This document shows, piece after piece, positions 1-6,691 of a DNA stretch of 8,158 nt. The notes under the pieces were generated by a model. That model was given only the letters and a program-made list of their open reading frames with translations. It searched no databases and was not told where the DNA came from. Within the stretch, counting starts at the first letter, position 1, and every line of letters starts with the position of its first letter. The stretch covers positions 1 to 8,158 of the forward strand of contig CADCUW010000054.1 of assembly GCA_902805985.1 (NCBI GenBank). Direction: 5' to 3'. This DNA is from an uncultured Rubrobacteraceae bacterium (GTDB taxonomy: Bacteria; Actinomycetota; Rubrobacteria; Rubrobacterales; Rubrobacteraceae). A program made the position numbers and the translations under genes.

Positions 1-1198
1 GCCCATCCGCCCCGAGGCCGGCAAGCCGCGCGCGAAGCCTGTCCAGCTCGGCGGCCAGGCGCGACCGTTCGCCGCCGGACTCCGAGCTCTTCCGGCGGGC
101 CGCGTCCGCGTCCCGCTGCCTGTCGCGTGCCTCCTGACGCGCCGCGTCGCGTTCGGCGGCGAGGGACCCGGACCTCTCCTCCAGAGCGGCCAGCTTGCGG
201 GTGGTGAGATCCAGCTCTTCCCGCAGTTGCGAGAGGACGGCGTAACGTTCGCCGCGCCGCCCGAGCCCTGACTCCCGGCGAAGCAGCGTGCGGTCGGCGC
301 GCAGGTTCTCCGCGCGGAGGTCCTCCGTGGCGTCCTCCAGCGCTTCGACGCGCCGCTCCGCCTCCCCCAGGCTCGCCGCGAGCTCGCGCAGCCGGCCCTC
401 GATCTCCTCCCCGCGCTGGCGTACCGAGCGCTCCGACGCTTCAAGCGTCTCGACGGTCGAGTCGGCGTCGCGCCGCTTCTCTCTGAGCCCGCCGAGCTCG
501 CGGGTGGCGACGCGGTAGAGGTGGGCCAGGGAGAGCTCCCGGTAGCGCGACTCCAGTTCCCTGTACCGGCGGGCGGCCTCTGCCTCGGTCTGGATCCTTC
601 GCAGCTGGTTGGCGAGCTCGGACTCCAGTTGCCGGCTCTTCTCCAACTGATCGTCGGCCCTCTCCAGGCGGCGGCTGGCCGAGACGCGTCGCCGGCGGTA
701 CACCCCGAGGCCCGCCGCCTCCTCCAGCGCCTGGCGACAGGCAGCCGCCCCGCCGGCCACGATCGCGTCGACCGCGCCCTGGCGCAGGATGCTGTGGCGT
801 CCCAGGCCCGCCTCGCCCGCCACCGCTCGCACGTCGGCGAGGCGCGAGCGGGAGCCGTTGATCCTGTACTCCGTCTCCCCGGCCCGCGAGATGCGGCGCG
901 TCACGGAGACCTCGGCGTAAGGGAGCGATATCTCCCCGGAAGCGTTATCGAAGACGAGGGTGACCTCGGCCGCGCTCGCGGCCGGAAGGGACTCCGAGCC
1001 GGAGAAGATCAACTCCCCCATCGCCCCGGCCCGCAGCACGTTAGGGCTCTGCTCGCCAAGCGCGAACAGTACCGCGTCGGTGACGTTGCTCTTCCCCGAC
1101 CCATTCGGGCCGACGATAGCCGTGATCCCGCCTTCAAGCGGCATCCGCACCGGCCGCGCGAAGGTCTTGAACCCCTTGATATAGATCGCCGAAAGCAC
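1..1198 (-). CDS. smc: Chromosome segregation ATPase SMC, N-terminal part (runs off left edge)
   Basis: This is the N-terminal 399 codons of the SMC ATPase, which forms ring-shaped dimers with ScpA/ScpB and compacts and separates the chromosome. I read the frame through to position 1 and found no stop. The protein begins MLSAIYIKGFKTFARPV, followed by a Walker A motif GPNGSGKSN near residues 30-38. A conserved YRINGSRSRLADV stretch, a Q-loop-like LRQGAVDAIVAGG and an EEAAG segment come next. From about residue 165 the sequence is rich in Glu, Arg, Leu and Ala in heptad-like order, which is the start of the first coiled-coil arm. The hinge, second arm, signature motif and Walker B lie beyond the window. 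The start is GTG at 1198; the frame is closed by TAA at 1213-1211, and no ATG is available in frame. There is no Shine-Dalgarno sequence at useful distance. smc downstream of rnc is a widespread arrangement. Confidence 0.96.
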   Translation of the reverse strand, partial: MLSAIYIKGFKTFARPVRMPLEGGITAIVGPNGSGKSNVTDAVLFALGEQSPNVLRAGAMGELIFSGSESLPAASAAEVTLVFDNASGEISLPYAEVSVTRRISRAGETEYRINGSRSRLADVRAVAGEAGLGRHSILRQGAVDAIVAGGAAACRQALEEAAGLGVYRRRRVSASRRLERADDQLEKSRQLESELANQLRRIQTEAEAARRYRELESRYRELSLAHLYRVATRELGGLREKRRDADSTVETLEASERSVRQRGEEIEGRLRELAASLGEAERRVEALEDATEDLRAENLRADRTLLRRESGLGRRGERYAVLSQLREELDLTTRKLAALEERSGSLAAERDAARQEARDRQRDADAARRKSSESGGERSRLAAELDRLRARLAGLGADG

Positions 1199-1207
1199 TA
1201 AACGCGC

Positions 1208-1213
1208 ATTTTA
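1208..1213 (-). promoter_or_regulatory. Candidate -10 box for smc
   Basis: Read on the minus strand, TAAAAT (5 of 6 matches to TATAAT) ends 9 bases before the smc GTG. A transcript from it would begin about 1200-1202 and be essentially leaderless, which fits the missing Shine-Dalgarno sequence. No good -35 hexamer lies 16-18 bases upstream. An alternative, weaker pair is TTGCTG (1248-1253) and TATGCG (1225-1230) with a 17-base spacer. Confidence 0.35.
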
Positions 1214-1289
1214 CGCAACTCCGTCGCATAACGCACGCGGAAAAGTGCAGCAAATGAGGCTTCAGGCACGAGGTTCGAGGCTCGAACTC

Positions 1290-1308
1290 GCCTCCTTCGG
1301 AGGCTTTT
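1290..1308 (+). terminator. Short hairpin followed by T-run (plus-strand terminator-like)
   Basis: GCCTCC (1290-1295), loop TTC, GGAGGC (1299-1304) makes a perfect 6-bp stem followed directly by TTTT and, after GGG, another TTTT. The layout is that of a small intrinsic terminator for plus-strand transcription. No plus-strand gene precedes it, so its role is unclear. In the minus direction, in which rnc and smc are read, no T-run follows the stem. Confidence 0.3.
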
Positions 1309-1346
1309 GGGTTTTGGCCCCGGCGGGTCGGGACGTTGCCGCACCG

Positions 1347-1361
1347 CCGAAGGCTCTTCGG
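1347..1361. repeat. Small hairpin CCGAAG-GCT-CTTCGG
   Basis: A perfect 6-bp inverted repeat with a 3-base loop, extendable by a few imperfect pairs on each side. It has no T-run and no gene attached. It is one of four small palindromes in the rnc-smc spacer. Confidence 0.35.
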
Positions 1362-1473
1362 GTGGCGCGGCCGTCAGAGGTCAGGCGAAATTACCGCGGA
1401 GAGGCAGCGCAGCCGTACACCGGACGGTCACGGGCGGATCTACCTAAAACCCAAGACCTCGTGCCTAGAACCT

Positions 1474-1494
1474 GCGTAGCGGGGCTACGCCCCG
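1474..1494 (-). other. Two mutually exclusive hairpins over the rnc stop codon
   Basis: GCGTAGC (1474-1480) and GCTACGC (1484-1490) form a 7-bp stem with a GGG loop on the plus strand. CGGGGC (1480-1485) and GCCCCG (1489-1494) form a competing 6-bp stem with a TAC loop. The rnc TAG (1487-1485) lies inside both. No T-tract follows in the minus direction, so a classical intrinsic terminator is not supported, though 3'-end protection or pausing is possible. Confidence 0.4.
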
Positions 1495-2144
1495 ACGTGT
1501 ACTTCGACCGTCTCGCGCGGCACGGGCCTGATGCCGAGGATCTCGAGTGCGGCGCGGGCGGCGGATTGCTCGCTCTCTTTTATGGAGGGTCCGTCTCCGG
1601 TGGCGACCTCGCGGCCATCGACCGAGACGCCGGAGATAAAGCTCGGACGGTGGGCCGGGCCCTGCTTGGAGATGACTCGGTAGGTCGGGCGGAGGCCGTC
1701 GGCCTGGAGCGTCTCCTGGAGGAGTGTCTTCCAGTCGCGAAGCTCGTCGGTGTCGACCTCGGAGGGGTTGAAGATCTCATCCACCGTCCTGAGCACGAGG
1801 TCGCGGTCTATGAGGTACGCGGCCCCGATTATGGCCTCGACGGTGTCTGCGACGACCGAGTCGTTTATGACGGAGCTCTCGACCATCTCTTCCAAACCCT
1901 CGCGCCGTCCGACCGTCGAGAGGAACGACTTGCGGACGAGGTGTGCCCGGATGCGGGTGAGGTCGCCTTCGAGAAGCTCGGGGTAGCCGTGGAAAACGAG
2001 TTCGGCGACCCGGTTGTTCAGGACCGAGTCGCCGAGGAATTCGAGGCGTCCGTTCGATTCGTAAGGGTCCGCCACGCTCGGGTGGGTCAGTGAGCGCTGC
2101 CTCAACGGTTCCGGCAGGATCGCTATGAGGTCCCTTATAGACAT
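1485..2144 (-). CDS. rnc: Ribonuclease III
   Basis: RNase III (219 aa) cuts double-stranded RNA in rRNA precursors and structured mRNAs. The endonuclease domain fills residues 1-125: HPSVADPYESNGRLEFLGDS carries the signature with E35 and D39, LEGDLTRIRAHLV follows with E59, and VVADTVEAIIGAAY carries D100 and E103. The double-stranded RNA-binding domain is at about 137-202 (DWKTLLQETLQ, GPAHRPSF, SIKESEQSAARAAL). Two departures from the E. coli pattern stand out: the Glu before RLEFLGD is Gly32, and the GE-x-SGG loop before the VVAD motif is missing, making E59 to D100 about 8 residues shorter. The metal-binding core (E35, D39, D100, E103) is intact, so activity is likely. The start is ATG at 2144, 8 bases after the fabF stop, with a weak GAGAG ribosome site. 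An in-frame extension to 2342 only overlaps fabF and was discarded. Confidence 0.95.
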   Translation of the reverse strand: MSIRDLIAILPEPLRQRSLTHPSVADPYESNGRLEFLGDSVLNNRVAELVFHGYPELLEGDLTRIRAHLVRKSFLSTVGRREGLEEMVESSVINDSVVADTVEAIIGAAYLIDRDLVLRTVDEIFNPSEVDTDELRDWKTLLQETLQADGLRPTYRVISKQGPAHRPSFISGVSVDGREVATGDGPSIKESEQSAARAALEILGIRPVPRETVEVHVGA

Positions 2145-2152
2145 AACGCTCT

Positions 2153-3409
2153 CTATTCTACACTTGTGAAAGCTACCACGACGTTGTGGCCGCCGAACCC
2201 CATGGAGTTCGAGATCGCCGCCTTCAGGTCGGGCGCCTGGGCGGCCTCCCCGACGACGTAGTTTAGCTCCTCGCAGTCCTCCGCCAGGTTGTCCAGGTTG
2301 ATCGTCGGCGGCAACACCTTCTGCTTGAGCGCCAGCGCGCACATGATCCCCTCGGTCGCGCCGACCGCGCCGAAGAGGTGGCCCGTCATGGACTTGGTCG
2401 CCGAGACGCGGGCGTGGGGCATGACCCGCGAGATCGCCCTGGTCTCCGGCCCGTCGCCGGTCGGGGTCGCGGTCGCGTGGGCGTTTACGTGCCCTATCTC
2501 TTCGGCGGTGAGCCCAGAGTCTTCGAGGGCCCGCAGCATCGCGCGCTCGACCCCGCGGCCCTGCTCATCGGGCGCCGTGACGTGGTAGGCGTCCGTCGTC
2601 CGGCCGTAGCCTGAGACGGCGGCGATGGGCTCGGCCCCCCGGGCCGCCGCGTGCTCCTCGCTCTCGAGGACCACGGCGCCCGCGCCCTCGCTCATCACGA
2701 AGCCGTCACGTCCCTGGTCGAACGGTCGGCTGGCGTGGGCGGGGTCGCCGCCGTAGCGGCTCACGGCGCGTATCGCGGCGAAGCCCGACATGCTCAGAGG
2801 CGTGATCGGGGCCTCAGACGAGCCCGCTATCACCACGTCGGCGTCGCCGCGGCGGATCAGCTCTAGCCCCTCGGCTATCGCCTCGCCGCCTGTGGCGCAC
2901 GCGAGGACGGGGCACTGGCTCGGTCCGGTAGCACCCAGCAGGATGGCGAGCTGGCCAGCGGCCATGTTCGGGACCATCATCGTGATCAGGAACGGGCTTA
3001 CCCGCCCCGGACCGCGCTCCTGGAGGACCTTGTACTCGCGCTCCCACGTCGAGAGTCCCCCAATGCCGCTGCCGAGCACGATCGCGACCCGCTCGGGCGT
3101 CTTCTGGATGACGTCGGCCACCCCGGCGCTCTCCGCGGCTTCGAGGCCCGCGGCCACCCCGAGCTGGGCGAAGCGGTCCATGCGGCGGGCCTGCTTCTTC
3201 GTCATGAAGTCCGTCGGGTCGAAGTCCGAGCACTCGCCGGCTATCTTGGACGGGAACGGCGAGGGGTCGAACTGCGTGATCGGGCCGATGCCGCTCTTGC
3301 CGTGCAGCGCGGCGTCCCAGAAGTTCTCGACGCCGGTGCCGAGAGGCGTGACCGCCCCCGCGCCCGTGATGAGGGCGCGGCCCCTGCCGTTTGCCGGCGC
3401 CTCCGTCAC
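2153..3409 (-). CDS. fabF: Beta-ketoacyl-ACP synthase II (KAS II)
   Basis: FabF (418 aa) condenses malonyl-ACP with a growing acyl-ACP in the cytoplasmic type II fatty-acid elongation cycle. The Cys-His-His triad is visible: C171 in VLACATGG, H311 in [12 protein letters not shown], and H344 in [12 protein letters not shown] with K339 just before it. The gating Phe405 lies in [10 protein letters not shown]. The N-terminal [14 protein letters not shown] strand is typical of the thiolase fold, and the length is normal for the family. GFGGHN in place of the enterobacterial GFGGTN, and the residue numbers C171/H311, recall mycobacterial KasA (from memory). HAT in place of the usual HGT after the first catalytic His is less common. 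The start is GTG at 3409, sharing a GTGA overlap with the acpP stop, so the two genes are probably translationally coupled. Its own ribosome site (GGGCGG) is weak. Confidence 0.96.
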   Translation of the reverse strand: MTEAPANGRGRALITGAGAVTPLGTGVENFWDAALHGKSGIGPITQFDPSPFPSKIAGECSDFDPTDFMTKKQARRMDRFAQLGVAAGLEAAESAGVADVIQKTPERVAIVLGSGIGGLSTWEREYKVLQERGPGRVSPFLITMMVPNMAAGQLAILLGATGPSQCPVLACATGGEAIAEGLELIRRGDADVVIAGSSEAPITPLSMSGFAAIRAVSRYGGDPAHASRPFDQGRDGFVMSEGAGAVVLESEEHAAARGAEPIAAVSGYGRTTDAYHVTAPDEQGRGVERAMLRALEDSGLTAEEIGHVNAHATATPTGDGPETRAISRVMPHARVSATKSMTGHLFGAVGATEGIMCALALKQKVLPPTINLDNLAEDCEELNYVVGEAAQAPDLKAAISNSMGFGGHNVVVAFTSVE

Positions 3410-3651
3410 GCCGCCCGGTGCTGGTCGACGTAGTCCACGGCCTCTTCGACCGTGGTGATCTTCTCTACCTCTTCGTCGGGTATCTCCATGCCGAACTGCT
3501 CCTCGAGCTCCATGATGAGCTCGACGAGGTCCAGCGAGTCGGCCTCGAGGTCTTCACGGAAGGACGCGTCGGGCGTCACGTCGCCCTCGTCAACCCCCAA
3601 CCTGTCGGCCGTAATCTCCTGAATCTTTGACAGAATCTCTTCGCGATCCAA
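3406..3651 (-). CDS. acpP: Acyl carrier protein
   Basis: AcpP (81 aa) carries the growing acyl chain on a 4'-phosphopantetheine arm through all steps of the type II pathway and then to PlsX. The arm attaches to S39 in the DSL motif ([19 protein letters not shown]). The protein is small and acidic, with the expected four-helix pattern and a C-terminal [10 protein letters not shown] helix. The start must be TTG at 3651: upstream in frame there are only E-N-Q-K-G-E-W-V codons back to a TAA, with no ATG or GTG. AAGGGAG sits 8 bases before the TTG, which is ideal. A nearby ATG at 3658 is out of frame and only 1 base past that site. A TTG start on one of the cell's most abundant proteins is unusual. 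The stop overlaps the fabF GTG by 4 bases. Confidence 0.96.
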   Translation of the reverse strand: MDREEILSKIQEITADRLGVDEGDVTPDASFREDLEADSLDLVELIMELEEQFGMEIPDEEVEKITTVEEAVDYVDQHRAA

Positions 3652-3728
3652 AACCCATTCTCCCTTCTGGTTCTCTTAGTCAGCACGTACCCTTTCCAGG
3701 ATAGCGCGTAGTGTAAACGTTTGGCCCG
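3652..3728 (-). other. fabG-acpP gap with acpP ribosome binding site
   Basis: This 77-base gap is the only sizeable break between plsX and rnc. It contains the acpP Shine-Dalgarno sequence AAGGGAG (3660-3666) that fixes the TTG start. An 8-base palindrome AAACGTTT (3715-3722) and a TTTACA -35-like word on the minus strand are present, but no convincing -10 box follows at 16-18 bases. A separate acpP promoter is plausible on general grounds but not demonstrated. No terminator hairpin is visible, so read-through from fabG is likely. Confidence 0.45.
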
Positions 3729-4475
3729 CTACTGCATAGTCATCCCGCCGTCCACCGCCAGCGTCTGCCCCGTCACGTACCCGGCGCCCTCACCGGCGAG
3801 AAAAGCGACCACCTCGGCCACCTCCCCGGCCGCGCCGAAACGCCCGATCGGCACCTGGGCCCGGATCTGGTCCTTGATATTATCGGGCAACCCACCCGTC
3901 AACTCGGTCTCTACGTAGCCCGGCGCCACCACGTTCGCCGTAATTCCGCGCTGCGCGACCTCCCGCGCCACGCTTTTGGTGAAACCGATAATCCCGGCTT
4001 TCGAGGCCGCATAGTTGGCCTGCCCGGCGTTCCCGACGAGCCCGACGACGGATGAGACGTTCAAGATCCTGCCCCACCGCGCCCGCACCATCGGCCGCAT
4101 CGCCGCCCGCGTGCAGAGGTAGGTCCCCTTCAGGTTAGTCCGCAATACCTCGTCGAACTCGTCTTCTTTCATCCGCATCATGAGGTTGTCGCGCGTCACG
4201 CCTGCGTTGTTGACCAGGATGTCCACGCGGCCGAAAGCCTCGTTCACCCCGTCAAAGAGAGCCTTGACGTCATCCGGCTCCGCCACGTCGCCCTTGAAGA
4301 GCTCGCACCGGACGCCGGCCGCGCGCACTTCCTCCGCGGCCTCCCCGGCCGCCGCGTCGTTGGAGCGGTAGGAGATGGCGACCTGCGCGCCCTCTTCGGC
4401 CAGCCGCACCGCGATGGCCCGTCCTATGCCGCGCCCGCCGCCCGTGACGATGGCGACCCTGCCGTCCCCGATCAT
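3729..4475 (-). CDS. fabG: 3-oxoacyl-ACP reductase (NADPH)
   Basis: FabG (248 aa) reduces beta-ketoacyl-ACP to (R)-3-hydroxyacyl-ACP, the first reduction of each elongation round. It is a classical short-chain dehydrogenase: the Rossmann glycine motif TGGGRGIG is at 11-18, NNAG at 89-92, catalytic N114 in RTNLKG, S142 in NVSSVVG, and the Y155-x3-K159 pair in [25 protein letters not shown] and the overall length match canonical FabG rather than other family members. The position between fabZ and acpP supports a fatty-acid role. The ATG at 4475 overlaps the fabZ TGA by 4 bases (ATGA), and AAAGGGGG lies 7 bases upstream of it, so it has both coupling and its own ribosome site. Confidence 0.96.
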   Translation of the reverse strand: MIGDGRVAIVTGGGRGIGRAIAVRLAEEGAQVAISYRSNDAAAGEAAEEVRAAGVRCELFKGDVAEPDDVKALFDGVNEAFGRVDILVNNAGVTRDNLMMRMKEDEFDEVLRTNLKGTYLCTRAAMRPMVRARWGRILNVSSVVGLVGNAGQANYAASKAGIIGFTKSVAREVAQRGITANVVAPGYVETELTGGLPDNIKDQIRAQVPIGRFGAAGEVAEVVAFLAGEGAGYVTGQTLAVDGGMTMQ

Positions 4476-4921
4476 TCGACGTCCCCCTTTGCGGCGAAGG
4501 CGAACATGAGCTCGGCCTCGCAGACGCGCTCGCCGTCCACGGTGGCCTTCGCCTTGCCCCGGCCCACCGATCCCTTGAGGCGCACGATCTCGACCTCCAT
4601 CCGCAATACGTCCCCCGGCAGGACCTGCCGGCGGAACCTGACGCCGTCGATGCCGGCGAAGAGGGCGAGCTTGTCCTTGTGGTCGCCCCCGGCCATCACC
4701 CCGACAGCGCCTACCTGCGCTATCGCCTCGATGATGAGGACGCCCGGCATGACGGGATAGTCCGGGAAGTGCCCCTGGAAGAACGGCTCGTTCTGGGTGA
4801 CGTTCTTGATACCGACCGCCCGCACGCCGGGCTCGAGCTCCTCGATCCTGTCGACGAGCAAGAACGGGTAACGGTGCGGGATGAGATCCCTTATCGCGGC
4901 GGCTCCCAGCGGCGCCTTCAC
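4472..4921 (-). CDS. fabZ: 3-hydroxyacyl-ACP dehydratase
   Basis: FabZ (149 aa) removes water from 3-hydroxyacyl-ACP to give trans-2-enoyl-ACP. It shows the hot-dog-fold pattern of the family: [12 protein letters not shown] at 14-25, [20 protein letters not shown] with catalytic H51 and E65, and [17 protein letters not shown] in the C-terminal half. FabZ (hot-dog dehydratase with Glu) is preferred over FabA because of [10 protein letters not shown] and the small size. The start is GTG at 4921 behind AGGAGG with 7-base spacing, and it overlaps the fabD stop by 4 bases. Its placement between fabD and fabG is notable, since in many Firmicutes fabZ sits with the acetyl-CoA carboxylase genes, and many actinobacteria use HadAB-type dehydratases instead. 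Confidence 0.95.
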   Translation of the reverse strand: MKAPLGAAAIRDLIPHRYPFLLVDRIEELEPGVRAVGIKNVTQNEPFFQGHFPDYPVMPGVLIIEAIAQVGAVGVMAGGDHKDKLALFAGIDGVRFRRQVLPGDVLRMEVEIVRLKGSVGRGKAKATVDGERVCEAELMFAFAAKGDVE

Positions 4922-5736
4922 GAGAGCGCCTCCTGCGCCGCCACGCCCCGAACGTCTCTCCTCTTGAAGTCCCGCAGCATCCGCGTCAGCGTCCCGTCCT
5001 CCCCGGCTTCATAGATCTCATCCACGCCCATCTCGAAGAACCGTTCCATCACCGCTCCCCACCGTACCGGCAGGAGCATCTGCTCGCGCAGCGCCGCCCG
5101 GATCGCCCGCGCCGTCCCGAGAACCTCCCCGTCCGCAGCCCCGACCATCGCGACCGCGGGCTCCGCGAACTCGACCTCCGCCAGCAGCTTCTCCATCCGG
5201 GCCGCGGCCCCCTCCATCAGCGGAGAGTGGAAGGCTCCAGCCACCCGCAGCGGCACCTTCCTGCCCTTGATCCCCTCCAGTGCACCGTCCAGCGCCTCTT
5301 TCTCCCCGGATACGACGGTCTGGCGCGGCGTGTTGAAGTTGGCCGCGACGACGATGCCCTCCGCGGATTCCACCGCACGCTCCACCTCGTCAGGGTCGGC
5401 CCCGATCACGGCGACCATCCCACCCGGCGTCTTCGCCGCGGCCTCGGTCATGAGCCGGTCCCGCTCGGCCACGAGCCGGACGCCGTCTTCGAGGTTTAAA
5501 GAACCGGCGGCGTGGGCCGCCGCGTACTCGCCGAGCGAGTGGCCGGCGACGACCTCGGGCTCGATTCCGGCCTCCCGCAGCCGGTAGAACAGGTCCACGG
5601 AGCCCGCGAAGACCGCCAACTGGTAAGGCGGGTCACCGTCGCCGACGCGCCGGCGCAGGGCTTCGGCGACCACGCCGGAGACCTCGCCACCAGCGGTTCC
5701 CTGGCCGGGAAAGACGACCGCCCGCATCCGCGCCAT
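4918..5736 (-). CDS. fabD: Malonyl-CoA:ACP transacylase, short form
   Basis: FabD (272 aa) transfers malonyl from CoA to AcpP. The oxyanion motif FPGQG is at 9-13, the catalytic serine is S67 in GHSLGEYAA, the substrate-binding arginine is R92 in AERDRLM, and the catalytic histidine is H170 in [23 protein letters not shown] is also typical. The protein is about 37 residues shorter than E. coli FabD (309 aa). About 26 of these are lost between FPGQG and GHSLGE, where the helical segment before the TQPA-like YQLAVF stretch is compacted; the rest are at the C terminus. All catalytic residues remain, so I treat it as functional. The first ATG (5736) has AGGAGG only 3 bases away; ATG 5727 ([10 protein letters not shown]) is an equally credible start with 12-base spacing. 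A 7-base gap separates it from fabH. Confidence 0.93.
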   Translation of the reverse strand: MARMRAVVFPGQGTAGGEVSGVVAEALRRRVGDGDPPYQLAVFAGSVDLFYRLREAGIEPEVVAGHSLGEYAAAHAAGSLNLEDGVRLVAERDRLMTEAAAKTPGGMVAVIGADPDEVERAVESAEGIVVAANFNTPRQTVVSGEKEALDGALEGIKGRKVPLRVAGAFHSPLMEGAAARMEKLLAEVEFAEPAVAMVGAADGEVLGTARAIRAALREQMLLPVRWGAVMERFFEMGVDEIYEAGEDGTLTRMLRDFKRRDVRGVAAQEALS

Positions 5737-5737
5737 G

Positions 5738-5745
5738 CCCCTCCT
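5738..5745 (-). promoter_or_regulatory. Strong ribosome binding site of fabD, overlapping fabH stop
   Basis: AGGAGGGG on the minus strand shares its first bases with the fabH TAG stop. It stands 3 bases (counted from AGGAGG) before ATG 5736 and 12 bases before ATG 5727. The first is short and the second long for a bacterial site, so the fabD start is not settled by this site alone. Confidence 0.6.
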
Positions 5746-6691
5746 AGATCCTGTACAGGTTCGCGGCCCACGTGAGGCCGAAACCGAAACCGACGGTGAC
5801 CACGTACTTTCCGCGCTCCATCCTGTCGTAGATGTCCGGGAAGGAGAGCGGGATGCTCGCCGCCGACGTGTTCCCGAACTTGTCCAGGTTGATCACGATC
5901 CGCTCCTCCGGGATGTCCATCTTCTTCGCCGCCGATCGTATTATGCGTGCATTTGCCTGGTGTGGGATGACGAACTGGACGTCGTCGGGAGTGAGGCCGT
6001 TGCGGGAGAGGAGCTTCTCGAACATCTCGGGGAGGATGCGGACGGCGAACTTGAAGACCTCGCGGCCGTTCTGGTAGAGCTTGTTCGGGTCGCCCGGCTG
6101 GCCGGCGCGGCCGAGGGGGGCGCCCTTGCCGTCGGCGCCGAGTATGTGGTCCACAAAGCCCGACTCGCCGTCGCCAGCGTCGAGGATGACGGCGCCAGCG
6201 CCGTCGCCGAAGAGGACGGCCGTGGAGCGGTCGGACTGGTCGACGATCGTGCTCATCGCGTCGGCGCCGATGAGGAGGACGCGGCTCGCCTGGCCGGATT
6301 GGACCATGGCGGTTGCGACGGAGGCCGCATAGGAGAAGCCCGAGCACGCCGCCGCGAGGTCCATCGCTCCGACGCCCACGGCCCCGACGCTCTCCCCCAC
6401 CAGGCAAGCCACGGAAGGCATAGACTCCGGTGCCGTCGACGTACCGCAGACGACGAGGTCGATGGAGCCACCGTCGATGGAGGCGTGCTCCACGGCGTTT
6501 CGGGCGGCCTGGATCGCGAGGGTCGCGCAGCTCTCGTCCTCGCCGACGAAGCGACGCTCGTGGATGCCGGTGCGGGTCGAGATCCACTCGTCGGTCGTGT
6601 CGAGTACGACTTCGAGGTCCTCGTTGGTCACGACCCGGCTCCCGAGCGCGCGCCCTACGCCCAAGATCCTGCCCACAGGCCCGCCGTTCAT
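5744..6691 (-). CDS. fabH: Beta-ketoacyl-ACP synthase III
   Basis: FabH (315 aa) starts fatty-acid synthesis by condensing an acyl-CoA primer with malonyl-ACP. The Cys-His-Asn triad is complete: C116 in [11 protein letters not shown]244 in IPHQANARI, and N274 in [11 protein letters not shown]. Other family marks are [17 protein letters not shown] near 32-48, [10 protein letters not shown] at 161-170 and the [13 protein letters not shown] terminus. Length is normal. Primer choice (acetyl versus branched acyl-CoA) cannot be read reliably from these motifs. The ATG at 6691 overlaps the plsX TGA by 4 bases, with a GGGGGAGG ribosome site 4 bases upstream. Position between plsX and fabD is the classical one seen in E. 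coli and many other bacteria. Confidence 0.97.
   Translation of the reverse strand: MNGGPVGRILGVGRALGSRVVTNEDLEVVLDTTDEWISTRTGIHERRFVGEDESCATLAIQAARNAVEHASIDGGSIDLVVCGTSTAPESMPSVACLVGESVGAVGVGAMDLAAACSGFSYAASVATAMVQSGQASRVLLIGADAMSTIVDQSDRSTAVLFGDGAGAVILDAGDGESGFVDHILGADGKGAPLGRAGQPGDPNKLYQNGREVFKFAVRILPEMFEKLLSRNGLTPDDVQFVIPHQANARIIRSAAKKMDIPEERIVINLDKFGNTSAASIPLSFPDIYDRMERGKYVVTVGFGFGLTWAANLYRI

Larger units (their letters stand above)
1261..1470. repeat. Nested imperfect inverted repeat in rnc-smc spacer
   Basis: The left arm at 1261-1274 (TTCAGGCACGAGGT) is matched in reverse complement at 1456-1470 (TTCTAGGCACGAGGT), differing by one inserted base. Inside it, TTGGGTTTT at 1307-1315 pairs with its exact reverse complement at 1446-1454. 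The two pairs are nested in the correct order, but the left arm carries about 30 extra bases between outer and inner words. The shape resembles a degenerate terminal-inverted-repeat element with no coding capacity, or a dispersed extragenic repeat. I saw no clear target-site duplication. Confidence 0.45.
1199..1484. other. rnc-smc intergenic spacer, no gene
   Basis: This is the longest gene-free stretch in the window (286 bases). I see no coding sequence of its own and no RNA gene; the long plus-strand reading frame that crosses it is a shadow of rnc. It holds nested inverted repeats and short hairpins, listed separately, and a possible smc promoter at its left end. The mix of several small palindromes in such a short space differs from the tightly packed genes around it. 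It could be a decayed repeat element or simply a terminator/promoter region. Confidence 0.6.

Noticed and set aside
521..1201. Plus-strand open frame opposite smc
   Set aside because: The minus strand encodes an uninterrupted SMC with Walker A and coiled coil; the plus frame has no recognisable features.
1474..1494. RNase III self-cleavage site at its own mRNA end
   Set aside because: The stems are only 6-7 bp, far shorter than the roughly two helical turns RNase III prefers.
1245..2093. Long plus-strand open frame (282 codons) opposite rnc
   Set aside because: It lies mostly antisense to a clear RNase III gene, shows no recognisable domain, and long antisense frames are expected at this GC content.
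2145..2342. N-terminal extension of rnc into fabF
   Set aside because: The added residues are out-of-frame fabF sequence and do not resemble RNase III; ATG 2144 gives the normal N terminus.
3711..3728. Promoter for acpP from TTTACA and AAACGTTT
   Set aside because: No acceptable -10 box follows TTTACA at 16-18 bases; kept only as a remark in the gap entry.
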